From contig NZ_BONC01000008.1 of the NCBI RefSeq assembly GCF_016862515.1, forward strand, positions 62,001-126,000: a stretch of DNA of 64,000 bases, in the 5' to 3' direction. This DNA is from Asanoa iriomotensis (lineage in GTDB: Bacteria; Actinomycetota; Actinomycetes; Mycobacteriales; Micromonosporaceae). The stretch's first letter is position 1. Each line of letters begins with the position of its first letter. The position numbers were made by a program, and so were the translations under genes. Under the pieces are notes generated by a model that searched no databases, was not told the origin of the DNA, and saw only the letters and a list, made by a program, of their open reading frames with translations. Positions 36,036-44,830 of the stretch are shown here, in pieces.

Positions 36036-36944
36036 TCACTCCCGCTGGTAGTCGGCGACGAGGAAAGAGTCGAGCTCCGCGGCCATCGGCATCGCCGACT
36101 GCGCGCCCATGCGGGTGGTGGCGAGCGCGCCGGCCGCGCACCCACGGCGCACGGCCTCGTCCAGCTCGGCGCCCTCGGCCAGGGCCGCGGCCAGTGCGCC
36201 GCAGAACGTGTCGCCCGCGCCGGTGGTGTCGACCGCGTCGACCCGGAACGGCCGGTGTGTCCGGGTGCCGGTCGCGTCGGCGCTGACCGCGCCGCGGGCG
36301 CCGAGGGTGATCACGCACGCCGCCGGGCCGCGGTGGCGCAGCGCGGTCGCGTCGCCGCCCAGCTCCGCGGCCTCGCCCTCGTTGACCACCAGCACGTCGA
36401 CCTCGCGCAACAGCTCGGCCAGCGCCGGCGCGCCGGCCGGTGGCAGGGGCGCGGCGTTGAGCAGCACCCGGGCGCCGGCCCGGCGGGCGTGGCGGGCGGC
36501 GGCCAGGCACGTGTCGAGCGGGATCTCGAGCTGGAGCACGAGCAGGTCGGCAGACCCGAGGAGGTCGGGCAGGCCGGCGAGCGCCGCGGCGTCGAGCCGG
36601 GCGTTGGCGCCGGACGAGACCACGATGGTGTTCTCGCCGTCCGCGTCGACCACGATCAGCGCGATCCCGGTCGCGCAGTCGTCATAGGTCACCACGTGGT
36701 CCGGCGGCAGGCCCTCGCCCGCCAGCGCGACGCGCAGGTCCGCGCCGAACCGGTCGCCGCCGAGCGCGGCGACCAGCACGGCGTCGGCGCCCAGCCGGCG
36801 CGCGGCAACCGCCTGGTTGGCGCCCTTGCCGCCGGGGCTGGCCACGACGTCGGAGCCCAGCACGGTCTCACCCGGCCGCGGCAGCTGCCGCACGCCGACA
36901 CCGAGGTCGAGGTTCGCGCTGCCGACCACCACGACACGGTTCAT
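36036..36944 (-). CDS. rbsK: Ribokinase (PfkB family)
   Basis: 302 residues. PfkB signatures are intact: SANLDLGVGVRQLPRPGETV, GGKGANQAVAARRLG near the N-terminus, and DTTGAGDTFCGALAAALAEG near the C-terminus with the catalytic Asp in GAGD. Phosphorylates ribose at O5; related sugar kinases cannot be excluded. ATG 36944 overlaps the LacI stop. Works with the downstream hydrolase to channel ribose. Confidence 0.93.
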   Translation of the reverse strand: MNRVVVVGSANLDLGVGVRQLPRPGETVLGSDVVASPGGKGANQAVAARRLGADAVLVAALGGDRFGADLRVALAGEGLPPDHVVTYDDCATGIALIVVDADGENTIVVSSGANARLDAAALAGLPDLLGSADLLVLQLEIPLDTCLAAARHARRAGARVLLNAAPLPPAGAPALAELLREVDVLVVNEGEAAELGGDATALRHRGPAACVITLGARGAVSADATGTRTHRPFRVDAVDTTGAGDTFCGALAAALAEGAELDEAVRRGCAAGALATTRMGAQSAMPMAAELDSFLVADYQRE

Positions 36945-37963
36945 GCCGCCGCCTCCTCGCTGATCGGGTCGCCGCCCGGCGGGTCCGGGCAACCGCAGGA
37001 GCCGCGCTTGACGAGGGTCACCGGCAGCACGTCGGTGGGGCCGGCGGGTGGGGAGAGCAGGTGCGCGACCGCGGCGGCGGCCAGCATCGCGAACGGCTGG
37101 GCCATCGTGGTCAGGGCGGGCGTCGTGTACGCGGCGCCGGGGATGCCGTCGAAGGACGCGACCGCGATGTCGTCGGGGCAGCGCAGGCCGGCTTCGGCGA
37201 TCGCGCGCAGCACGCCGACCGCCTGCTCGTCGCTGGCGACGAAGACGGCATCGGGCCGGTCGGGGCCGGCCAGCAGCTCGCGGGCGGCGCCATAGCCGCC
37301 GCGGCGGCCGAACCCGGTGTGCACGGCGGGCATCGCGATGCCGTCCTCGGCGAGCGCCGCGCGCCAGCCGTCGACCCGGTCGGCCGCCGGCATCAGGTCG
37401 CGCGGGCCGCCGACACAGGCGATCCGGCGGCGGCCGTGCGCGAGCAGGTGCCGGGTGGCCGCGTAGGCACCGCCGCGGTTGTCGACGAGGACGCCGGGCG
37501 CGGCGGCGCCGGGCACCTGGCGGTCCAGGCAGATCCACGGCGTGCGGGACCGTTCCAGGTCGCCGAGGAAGCCGGCGGGACCGTGGGCGGGCACGATGAA
37601 CAGCCCGTCCACCTGTCGGGCGAGGAAGGTCCGCACGTACGCCGTCTGCCGCTCGTCGTTCTCCGCGGCGTTGCCGATCAGCAGCGTGTAGCCCTCGGCG
37701 AAGGACTCCTCCTCGATCGCCCGGGCCAGCTCGGCGAAGTACGGGTTGGCGTTGTCGGGGATGACCAGGCCGAGCGTCATCGTGCGGCTCATCCGCAGCG
37801 AGCGGGCGATGCCGTTGGGCCGGTAGCCGAGCTGCTCGACCGCGGCAAGCACCTTTGCCCGGGTTTGTGCCGACACCGGGCGGGGACCGCCGTTGAGCAC
37901 GTAGCTCACCACCGCGGGCGAGGTCCCGGCCAGCCGGGCCACGTCCATCCGCCGCGCCGTCAC
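36941..37963 (-). CDS. LacI-family transcriptional repressor
   Basis: 340 residues from GTG 37963, with GGAGG upstream. The N-terminal helix-turn-helix and hinge (MDVARLAGTSPAVVSYVLNG ... VSAQTRAKVLAAVEQLGYRPNGIARSLR) precede a ribose-binding-protein-like sensor (LGLVIPDNANPYFAELARAI). The C-terminal tail contains SCGCPDPP, three closely placed Cys/Pro residues. Two operators lie right upstream, so it represses its own rbsK operon and probably the divergent molybdoenzyme genes. Confidence 0.94.
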   Translation of the reverse strand: MTARRMDVARLAGTSPAVVSYVLNGGPRPVSAQTRAKVLAAVEQLGYRPNGIARSLRMSRTMTLGLVIPDNANPYFAELARAIEEESFAEGYTLLIGNAAENDERQTAYVRTFLARQVDGLFIVPAHGPAGFLGDLERSRTPWICLDRQVPGAAAPGVLVDNRGGAYAATRHLLAHGRRRIACVGGPRDLMPAADRVDGWRAALAEDGIAMPAVHTGFGRRGGYGAARELLAGPDRPDAVFVASDEQAVGVLRAIAEAGLRCPDDIAVASFDGIPGAAYTTPALTTMAQPFAMLAAAAVAHLLSPPAGPTDVLPVTLVKRGSCGCPDPPGGDPISEEAAA

Positions 37964-37973
37964 CCTGGCACCT

Positions 37974-38051
37974 CCGGTCAACACGTGTTGCGTCCGACTT
38001 GCTGGAGATCATGCGCGGCACGCGTCGCATCACGCAACACGTGTTGACCGG
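37974..38051. promoter_or_regulatory. Twin LacI-type operators in a perfect 20-bp inverted repeat
   Basis: CAACACGTGTTG occurs at 37979-37990 and at 38035-38046; each is a perfect palindrome of the LacI/GalR type. The flanks match as well, so 37974-37993 and 38032-38051 are exact inverse copies 38 bases apart, centre distance 56 bases. The pair lies between the divergent LacI and molybdenum-oxidoreductase genes. It could bind two dimers, one per promoter. Confidence 0.82.
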
Positions 38052-38112
38052 CCGTTACCGGACCGCGACAAGTGATCGTCCGGCTCCGGAGAGTGGACGT
38101 ACGGTGGTGGCA

Positions 38113-38625
38113 ATGAGCGGTGACGTGGTGCTGCGGGTCAACGGCGAGGACCGGGTGCTGCACCTCGACAACCGGGTCACCCTGCTCGACGCGTTGCGGG
38201 AACACCTGCGTCTCACGGGCACCAAGAAGGGCTGCGACCACGGCCAGTGCGGCGCGTGCACGGTGCTGCTCGACGGCGAGCGGGCCAACAGCTGCCTGCT
38301 GCTCGCGGTCGCCGTCGCCGGCCGCGCGGTGACCACGGTGGAGGGTCTCGCCGACGGGGCCGAGCCGCATCCCTTGCAGCGGGCGTTCATCGCACACGAC
38401 GGGTTCCAATGTGGCTACTGCACGCCCGGGCAGATCTGCTCCGCGATCGGGATGCTCGCCGAGGCCGCGGCCGGGCTGCCGAGCGCGGTGAGCGCGGACC
38501 TGGCCGGGACGGCTGCGGTGGACCTCGACGACGAGGAGATCCGGGAGCGGATGAGCGGCAACCTCTGCCGGTGCGGGGCGTACGCCGGGATCGTCGCCGC
38601 GATCCGCGAGGTGGCCGGCGGATGA
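38113..38625 (+). CDS. Molybdenum hydroxylase [2Fe-2S] subunit (YagT/PaoA-like)
   Basis: 170 residues, xanthine oxidase family small subunit. Two [2Fe-2S] sites: the plant-type set KKGCDHGQCGACTVLLDG with Cys in RANSCLL, and the helical-domain set FQCGYCTPGQICS plus GNLCRCGAYAGI. Passes electrons from Mo to FAD. ATG 38113 chosen because the residues before it are atypical; no Tat signal is present, so the enzyme is cytosolic, unlike E. coli PaoABC. Its stop overlaps the next start (ATGA). Confidence 0.94.
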   Translation: MSGDVVLRVNGEDRVLHLDNRVTLLDALREHLRLTGTKKGCDHGQCGACTVLLDGERANSCLLLAVAVAGRAVTTVEGLADGAEPHPLQRAFIAHDGFQCGYCTPGQICSAIGMLAEAAAGLPSAVSADLAGTAAVDLDDEEIRERMSGNLCRCGAYAGIVAAIREVAGG

Positions 38626-39599
38626 GGGCCTTCCGGTACGCGCGGGCCACCGACCCCGGCGAGGCGGCCGCTCTCGTCGCGGGCGTGCCGGACGCCGTCT
38701 ACCTCGGCGGCGGCACCAACCTGGTCGACCTGATGAAGCTCGGCGTGCTCCGCCCCGGCCTGGTGGTCGACGTCAGCGGGCTGCCGTACGACACGGTCGC
38801 GCACCGCCCGGACGGCGGCGTGCTGATCGGCGGCGCGGTCCGCGGGCGCCGGCTCGGGCTGGACGAGGGCATCCGGAGCCGCTTCCCGGCGCTGACCCGC
38901 GCGCTGCTGTCCGGCGCGTCCGCGCAGATCCGCACTCAGGCCACGGTCGCCGGCAACCTGTTGCAGCGCACCCGGTGCCCCTACTTCCAGGACACCGGCA
39001 CGCCGTGCAACAGGCGGTCGCCGGGCAGCGGCTGCGCGGCGATCCCGGGCGTGCACCGGGACCTCGCGGTGATCGGCACCTCGGACGCCTGCGTGGCCAG
39101 CCACCCGTCGGACCTGGCGGTGGCGCTGGCGGCGTACGACGCGGTGGTCGAGGTGCGGCGGCCGGACGGGGAGCAACGCCTGGTGCCGATCCACGAGCTG
39201 CACCGGCTGCCGGGCGACACGCCGTGGATCGAGACGGTGCTGGAACCGGGCGACCTGATCACGGGCGTCCACCTGCCGCCGCCGGCGGCCCCGTCCGCCA
39301 CCTACCGGAAGGTGCGCGATCGTTGGTCGTACGCGTTCGCGGTCGTCTCGGTCGCGGCGGTGCTGCGGGTCGAAGCCGGGCGTGTCGGCGACGTGCGGAT
39401 CGCGCTCGGTGGCGTCGCGCCGCGCCCATGGCGGTTGTGGGCGACCGAGCGCGCGCTGGTCGGCACCGATCCCGGTGACGACGACGTGCGCGCGGCGACC
39501 CGGCTGGCGTTCGCCGACGCCCGGCCGCTGCCGGGCAACGCGTTCAAGCTCGACCTGGCCGCCGACCTCGTGGCGGCCGTGCTGCGGGAGCTGCGTTGA
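38622..39599 (+). CDS. Molybdenum hydroxylase FAD subunit with extra Fe-S motif (YagS/PaoB-like)
   Basis: 325 residues. FAD motif YLGGGTNLVDLMKLGV, then the second FAD loop with the four-Cys insertion TRCPYFQDTGTPCNRRSPGSGC typical of the YagS/PaoB branch, where it binds a [4Fe-4S] cluster, and GTSDACVASHPSDLAVAL. This insertion distinguishes the enzyme from ordinary xanthine dehydrogenases and favours an aldehyde oxidoreductase. Confidence 0.92.
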   Translation: MRAFRYARATDPGEAAALVAGVPDAVYLGGGTNLVDLMKLGVLRPGLVVDVSGLPYDTVAHRPDGGVLIGGAVRGRRLGLDEGIRSRFPALTRALLSGASAQIRTQATVAGNLLQRTRCPYFQDTGTPCNRRSPGSGCAAIPGVHRDLAVIGTSDACVASHPSDLAVALAAYDAVVEVRRPDGEQRLVPIHELHRLPGDTPWIETVLEPGDLITGVHLPPPAAPSATYRKVRDRWSYAFAVVSVAAVLRVEAGRVGDVRIALGGVAPRPWRLWATERALVGTDPGDDDVRAATRLAFADARPLPGNAFKLDLAADLVAAVLRELR

Positions 39600-41662
39600 G
39601 CGCCGGCACCGGACTGTCCCGGCTGGAGGGGCGCGACAAGGTCACCGGAGCGGCCCTCTACGCCTACGAGTACCCGGTCGAGGACCCGCTCTACGTCTGG
39701 CCGGTCGGTGCCACGGTCGCCAACGGGAGCGTCGTCGAGGTCGACCCGGCGGCAGCGCTGGCCGACCCGGAGGTGGTCGCGGTCCTCGACCACACCAACG
39801 CGCCCCGGCTCGGACAGGGTGGGATCGCCGACCAACACGTGCTGCAGTCGCCGGACGTCGCCTACCGCGGTCAGATCGTGGCCGGCGTGGTGGCCACCAC
39901 GCCGGAAGCCGCCCGGGAGGGCGCCGAGCAGATGCTGGTGCGCTATGTGGAGCGCCCGGCCAAGGTCGTGCTCGACCCGTCGGATCCCTCGTTGGAAGAG
40001 CCCACGGCGGCCTTCGGCGGCCATCCCGGCAGCGACGCCAAGGGTGACGTGGACGCGGCGCTGGCCGCCGCCGACGTGGTGGTGGACCGGGTCTACACGA
40101 CACCGACTGAGCACCACAATCCGATGGAGACGGTCGCCACGATCGCGCAGTGGTCCGGCGACCGGCTGCTGGTCTACGACTCCAACCAGGGACCGTGGAC
40201 GGCGGCGGTCGCGTTCGGCGCGCTCTGGGACATCCCGCCGGAGCGGGTCGAGGTGGTCACCGAGCACGTCGGCGGCGGCTTCGGCGCCAAGGTCCGGCCG
40301 ACTCCGGGAGCCGTGCTGGCCACCATGGCCGCGCGGGTCACGGGCCGGCCCTGCAAGCTGATGCTGACCCGGCAGCAGATGTTCACGATGTCGCCCGGCC
40401 GCTCCGCGACCCGCAGCCGCATCCGCCTCGGTGCGCGTCACGACGGGACGCTGACCGCGGTCGACCACGACGCGCTGCAGTACAGCTCGGTGATCCACGA
40501 GTACGTCGAGCACACGGGCGCCGCGACGCGGACGATGTACGCGACCGACAACCTGCGGATCACGCACCGCCTGGCCCGGCTCAACCTGCCCACGCCGCGG
40601 GTGATGCGGGCGCCCGGTCACGCGCCGGGCATGTTCGCGCTGGAGTCGGCGATGGACGAGCTCGCGTACGCGCTGGACCTCGATCCGCTGGCCCTGCGGC
40701 TGGCCAACGAGCCGGCGGTCGAACCGGCCGGCGGCCTGCCGTTCGCGGGCCGGCACCTCGTCGAGTGCCTGACGGTCGGCGCGGAACGCTTCGGCTGGGC
40801 GACCCGCGACCCGACGCCCGGTATGCGCCGGCACGGGCGGTGGCTGTTCGGCACGGGGCTCGCGGCGTCCACGTACCCGGCCCTCCAGCGGGCCGCGACG
40901 GCGACCGCCCGGGCCGAGCCGGACGGCGGCTTCCACGTCTGGGTCGGCGCGGTCGACCTGGGCACGGGCGCCCGCACGGCGCTGTGGCAGCTGGCCGTGG
41001 AAGCGCTCGACGCGCCGCCGTCCCGGGTCTCGATCCACATCGGACACTCATCCCACGGACAGGCGCCGTTGGCCGGCGGGTCGAGCGGGACGGCGTCGTG
41101 GGGCGGCGCCGTCCGCGCGGCGTGCACGGCGCTGCGCGAACGGCTGGCCGAGCACGGCGGCGTGGTGCCGGCCGACGGCCTGGCGGTCACCGGGTCCACC
41201 GAGCCGCCGCCGCCGGACCGTTCGCGGCACTCGTACGGCGCACACTTCTGCGCGGTCCGGGTGGACGCCGACACGGGCCAGGTGCGGGTCGACCGCCTGC
41301 TCGGCGTGTTCGCACACGGCCGCCCGCTCAACGCCCGCACGGCCCACTCACAACTGCTCGGCGGCATGGTGATGGGCGTGTCGATGGCGCTGCACGAACA
41401 GACGGTGGTCGACCCGCGGCTGGGCATGTTCGTCAACCACGACCTCGCGCAGTACCACGTGGCCACCAACGCCGACATCCGCGGCCTGGAGGCGCACTCG
41501 CTGGAACGCGCGGACGACGACGTCACCCTGGCGGGCGGCAAGGGCGTCGGCGAACTCGGCATCGTCGGCGCCGCCGCCGCGATCGCCAACGCGGTCCACC
41601 ACGCCACCGGCGTACGCGTCCGCGACCTCCCCATCACTCTCGAACGCGTACGCGGTCAATAG
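39596..41662 (+). CDS. Molybdopterin-binding catalytic subunit (YagR/PaoC-like)
   Basis: 688 residues, shorter than xanthine dehydrogenase large subunits but right for PaoC/YagR. Motifs: SRLEGRDKVTGAALYAYEYP at the N-terminus, HVGGGFGAKVRPTPG, MRAPGHAPGMFALESAMDEL, and the catalytic glutamate in GGKGVGELGIVGAAAAIANA. Hydroxylates aldehydes or N-heterocycles. The start is TTG 39596, overlapping the stop of the FAD subunit (TTGA). The 3' end overlaps convergent protein B' by 29 bases. Confidence 0.92.
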   Translation: MSAGTGLSRLEGRDKVTGAALYAYEYPVEDPLYVWPVGATVANGSVVEVDPAAALADPEVVAVLDHTNAPRLGQGGIADQHVLQSPDVAYRGQIVAGVVATTPEAAREGAEQMLVRYVERPAKVVLDPSDPSLEEPTAAFGGHPGSDAKGDVDAALAAADVVVDRVYTTPTEHHNPMETVATIAQWSGDRLLVYDSNQGPWTAAVAFGALWDIPPERVEVVTEHVGGGFGAKVRPTPGAVLATMAARVTGRPCKLMLTRQQMFTMSPGRSATRSRIRLGARHDGTLTAVDHDALQYSSVIHEYVEHTGAATRTMYATDNLRITHRLARLNLPTPRVMRAPGHAPGMFALESAMDELAYALDLDPLALRLANEPAVEPAGGLPFAGRHLVECLTVGAERFGWATRDPTPGMRRHGRWLFGTGLAASTYPALQRAATATARAEPDGGFHVWVGAVDLGTGARTALWQLAVEALDAPPSRVSIHIGHSSHGQAPLAGGSSGTASWGGAVRAACTALRERLAEHGGVVPADGLAVTGSTEPPPPDRSRHSYGAHFCAVRVDADTGQVRVDRLLGVFAHGRPLNARTAHSQLLGGMVMGVSMALHEQTVVDPRLGMFVNHDLAQYHVATNADIRGLEAHSLERADDDVTLAGGKGVGELGIVGAAAAIANAVHHATGVRVRDLPITLERVRGQ

Positions 41663-42179
41663 TCAGCCGGCGCAGCGCGTCGCGAACGCTCACGGCGACG
41701 TCCGGTTGGTCCTCGACCGCCGGCAGCATCCCGTCGACGTCCGCGCAGATCTCTCGGATCCGCTCCTCGAAGGGGATCGCCGACGTGGCGGCAGCCTTGG
41801 CGACCAGCCGGCGGCGCCGCACCGCCTGGTAGATCCGGCCGACGATCTCGCCGACCACCGAGCCGCCCAGGACCGCGGCGACGATGATCTCGGGTCGGCC
41901 CGGGTCGGGAACCGCCAGCAGCGCGGCCGCGACGACCACGCCCGCCGTCCCGCTCGTCAGCGCCGAACGGATCATCGCGGAACTGCTGGGCAACTCCTCC
42001 TCGCCGGCCAGCTTTTCGGCGGCCTCGGCCAAGCAGACGGCCGCGCGTTCGAGATTCGCGATCTCCCGCGTCGCGGGCGGCCCGCCGAACCAAGACCCGT
42101 GCTGAAGCTCGGCTCTGAGCGTCCGCGTGCGGACCGCCGACTCGCGCAGCCGCGGGGCGAGCGCAGCCGAGGGTCTCAT
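41634..42179 (-). CDS. Unrecognised small membrane protein, cassette copy 2 (protein B')
   Basis: 181 residues, paralogue of the protein at 33510-34031. Shared landmarks: the aromatic FGGP loop (HGSWFGGPPATREIANLERA), the membrane hairpin with AVPDPGRPEIIVAAVLGG, and the tail FEERIREICADVDGMLPAVE. Four bases follow protein A', the same arrangement as copy 1 (three bases). Function unknown. Confidence 0.83.
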   Translation of the reverse strand: MRPSAALAPRLRESAVRTRTLRAELQHGSWFGGPPATREIANLERAAVCLAEAAEKLAGEEELPSSSAMIRSALTSGTAGVVVAAALLAVPDPGRPEIIVAAVLGGSVVGEIVGRIYQAVRRRRLVAKAAATSAIPFEERIREICADVDGMLPAVEDQPDVAVSVRDALRRLTIDRVRVRE

Positions 42180-42183
42180 CCGC

Positions 42184-43227
42184 TCACCCCCGCCGCGCTT
42201 GCAGCCACGCGACGAGCGCGTCGGATGCCAGGCACAGCGCCAGGTCAGCCTCGGCAGCGGCGCGCAGGCGGAAGTCGAACTCCTGGTGCGTGAAGAACGC
42301 CGCGGCCGCCAGTGGCCCGTGACGCGCGGCGCGCATGCGCCGGCCGTGCAGAGTCGCCATCGCGCGGCGGACCGAGTCGATCGTCATCACGACGTCAGCC
42401 AGCGCGTCCTGAATCGGAGTGAGGACGGTCGACTCAGCGGGACCCGCCGCCGGGGTCTCGGCCCGCCGGCTGAGGATCCATGCGACCGCCAGCCGACCGA
42501 GCCGTCTGTCGACCACGTCGAGCACCCGGGCGGTCGGCGACACCATGGCGAAGAGGCCGGCGATGCCGCCGACCACCGTCCACGCTGTGGATCCACCGGA
42601 GACGAGGTGAGCCCCCCACGCGCCGAGCCAGCAGGCGGTCGCTGACAGCACACCGCGGACGGCAAGACCCGCCGGGCGCAGGTAGCCGTCCGGCCGCTCG
42701 ATCAGGCTCACCTGGCGGATCGTTCCCCGTGCCGTCCACCGCCGTGCCTCGGCCAGCGCCGCCCGCGCCTCCCGGATGTCCGGGTGCTCCACACCCACGG
42801 TGTGCCGCCCGAGCCGCCGCGCCACCTCGCACAGAGCGCGGTCGGCGGCGTTCAGCCCGACCACGAAGTCGCCGTCGACCGGAACCTCCGCAGGCACGGC
42901 TTCAGCGGGCCGCGCGGGAAGTGCGAAGCGGAGCGCGCCGTCGGCCGTCCGCTCGATGCGAAGCCCGAGCCCCGTCAGCGCTCTCTCGGCGGCATCAGCC
43001 GTTTCGGGGGTCGGCACGACAGCGGCACGCCCACCGTCGTCCTCACAACAGCTCACGGTGTCGGCCACGGTCCAGAGCGTCGCGACGACGCCGACCAGCC
43101 CCTGGTCCACACAGGACTCCTTGCCGGCGACGCCGACGTGCACCTGCCGGTGCCGGGTCGCCACCAACCCACCGTTGGTTTCCTGGCAACGGTCACACAG
43201 CGGAAACGGACCCAGTTCGACAGTCAT
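42184..43227 (-). CDS. Unrecognised Cys-motif membrane protein, cassette copy 2 (protein A')
   Basis: 347 residues, identical length to the paralogue at 32463-33506. Cys11, Cys14, Cys39, Cys60, Cys61, His26 and His30 sit at the same positions (PLCDRC, ATRHRQVHV, CVDQGL, CCEDD), and about three quarters of the first 100 residues match by eye; the rest is much more diverged except GGSTAWT and the AEADLALC...SDA tail. The pattern implies a constrained N-terminal metal or redox site and a membrane part that evolves faster. Divergent from the phosphodiesterase-fold gene. Confidence 0.85.
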   Translation of the reverse strand: MTVELGPFPLCDRCQETNGGLVATRHRQVHVGVAGKESCVDQGLVGVVATLWTVADTVSCCEDDGGRAAVVPTPETADAAERALTGLGLRIERTADGALRFALPARPAEAVPAEVPVDGDFVVGLNAADRALCEVARRLGRHTVGVEHPDIREARAALAEARRWTARGTIRQVSLIERPDGYLRPAGLAVRGVLSATACWLGAWGAHLVSGGSTAWTVVGGIAGLFAMVSPTARVLDVVDRRLGRLAVAWILSRRAETPAAGPAESTVLTPIQDALADVVMTIDSVRRAMATLHGRRMRAARHGPLAAAAFFTHQEFDFRLRAAAEADLALCLASDALVAWLQARRG

Positions 43228-43288
43228 CGTGCCACCATCGTCGCAACCGGTGTAAAGGAGATGGTTCTCGCCGGCGCCCGATCTTTCC

Positions 43289-43294
43289 TACACT
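43289..43294 (+). promoter_or_regulatory. -10 box of a leaderless promoter
   Basis: TACACT ends 7 bases before ATG 43302, so transcription should start at the start codon. No convincing -35 box. Confidence 0.4.
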
Positions 43295-43301
43295 GTTCGC
43301 G

Positions 43302-44108
43302 ATGGTGTCCCGGCGGTCGTTCGTGCTCGTCGCCCTGCTGCTGGCGGTCGCGGCGATTCTCGGTGGTTCGGTGGCGCCGCCCGTCCGCGCCGTGCGGCTG
43401 TTGCAGCTCAACCTGTGCGCCAGCGGGCAGGCCGCCTGCTACACCGGCCGGTCGATCGACGAGGCGGCCCGGGTCATCCGGGAGACCCGACCGGACGTGG
43501 TCACCCTCAACGAGATCTGCGAAGGCGACGTCGACACGCTCGGGGCGGTGCTCGCGGCCGTGCACGGCGAGCCGGTCGCGTCCGGGTTCCGGGCCGCGCC
43601 CGACCGGCCCTCCGGCGGGCCGACGCGATGCGGGCGCAACGGGCAGGCGTACGGGATCGGGCTGGTCGCCCGCCGCCCGACCACCGCGCACGAGGTCGTC
43701 GGCGGCGTCTACCCGGTGCAGGACCCCGTCGACCCGGAGGAGCGGGCCTGGCTCTGCCTGCTCGCCGCCGTCGACGTCTGCACCACCCATCTGGCCGGTT
43801 TCGACGCCGAGGCGGCCCTCCACCAGTGCCAGCACCTGTTCGGCGTCACCCTGCCCGCGCTGCACCGGCGGTCCGGCTACCGCCCGACGATCGTGGCCGG
43901 CGACCTCAACCTCCGATACGACCCGCCCAACGGGCCTGACCTGCGGGACTGCATCCCGGCCGGCTACCGCTGGCTCGGCGACGGCGCCTTGCAGCACGTG
44001 CTGGCCACCCGTGACCTCGCCCAGCCGACCATGCGGACGGTCGATCTGGCCCGCAGCACCGACCACCCGGGCCTGCTGGTCACCGTGGGGCTGACCGCCA
44101 CAGCCTGA
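43302..44108 (+). CDS. Secreted endonuclease/exonuclease/phosphatase-fold protein
   Basis: 268 residues. An N-terminal signal peptide (RRSFVLVALLLAVAAILGGS, cleavage likely after VRA) precedes an EEP domain: LQLNLCASG, VVTLNEICEGD with the metal-binding Glu, IVAGDLNLRYD and STDHPGLLV with the catalytic Asp-His. It contains several Cys, consistent with disulfides outside the cell. Could be a phosphodiesterase, nuclease or sphingomyelinase-like enzyme; substrate not readable. Confidence 0.87.
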   Translation: MVSRRSFVLVALLLAVAAILGGSVAPPVRAVRLLQLNLCASGQAACYTGRSIDEAARVIRETRPDVVTLNEICEGDVDTLGAVLAAVHGEPVASGFRAAPDRPSGGPTRCGRNGQAYGIGLVARRPTTAHEVVGGVYPVQDPVDPEERAWLCLLAAVDVCTTHLAGFDAEAALHQCQHLFGVTLPALHRRSGYRPTIVAGDLNLRYDPPNGPDLRDCIPAGYRWLGDGALQHVLATRDLAQPTMRTVDLARSTDHPGLLVTVGLTATA

Positions 44109-44136
44109 GCCCAGACGCCGGGCGTACGATCCGGCA

Positions 44137-44769
44137 ATGGCGCTGCTGCACCGGGCGACTGTGACGCCCACGAAGCTCGAGTTGATCGCCGGCTGGCTGC
44201 CACGCCAGCGCTGGCACCAGGGTGCCGCCGGTGACCTCGAGCGGGTCGCGGCGTTCCGGTTCGACGACCCCGCGGGGTCGGTCGGCATCGAGACCATGCT
44301 CGTCCGTTACGGCTCGGGCCCGGTCCACCACGTGCCGCTCACGTATCGTGACGCGCCGCTGCCCGGCTGCGACGCCTGGCTGATCGGCACGGCCGAGCAC
44401 TCCGTGCTCGGCAAGCGCTGGGTGTACGACGCCGCCGGCGACCCGGTCTACCTCGCCGCCCTGGCCGGCGCGATCATCGCCGGCACCGGCGAGGCCGAGG
44501 AGTTCGTCGACGTCGACGGCGCCGGCACCCTGGAACGACGGGCACCGGCCATGACCGCCCGCGGCACCGGCGTGGCCGGCGGCACCCCGCCGACGGTCGC
44601 GGAGATCCGGCGGATCGAGGACCACGGCGACCACACGGTGGTCCACGTGGGGCAACTACGCATCGTCATCCTCCGCCGGTTTACGGACGGTGACCTTCCA
44701 CCCGCCGCGCTCTCCGGCCGCTGGGACGACCAACCGGAAGTTATCTTGGCGTTTCTCTCGAACGGTTGA
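44137..44769 (+). CDS. Stand-alone maltokinase N-terminal cap-like protein
   Basis: 210 residues. The opening LLHRATVTPTKLELIAGWLPRQRWHQG followed by FDDPAGSVGIETMLVR matches the cap subdomain that precedes the kinase domain in actinobacterial maltokinase (CG0192-type proteins), but the kinase catalytic domain is absent. A role in trehalose/glycogen metabolism is only suggested by the fold; it might bind maltose phosphate or a partner. Its stop overlaps the -35 box of the next gene. Confidence 0.8.
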   Translation: MALLHRATVTPTKLELIAGWLPRQRWHQGAAGDLERVAAFRFDDPAGSVGIETMLVRYGSGPVHHVPLTYRDAPLPGCDAWLIGTAEHSVLGKRWVYDAAGDPVYLAALAGAIIAGTGEAEEFVDVDGAGTLERRAPAMTARGTGVAGGTPPTVAEIRRIEDHGDHTVVHVGQLRIVILRRFTDGDLPPAALSGRWDDQPEVILAFLSNG

Positions 44770-44794
44770 CATCGCTCGATCTGTGGACTGATGT
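44766..44794 (+). promoter_or_regulatory. Promoter of the M14 carboxypeptidase gene
   Basis: Consensus TTGACA (44766-44771), 17 bases, then TGATGT (44789-44794). The AGGAGG ribosome binding site at 44821 is followed by ATG 44831, leaving a 30-base leader. Confidence 0.5.
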
Positions 44795-44830
44795 AGGACC
44801 CAACGTCCTTCGATGTCCGCAGGAGGTTTC

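Noticed and set aside
32463-43227. Composite transposon suggested by inverted paralogous cassettes
   Set aside because: The copies are diverged genes, not near-identical DNA; no transposase, terminal repeats or target duplication are seen.
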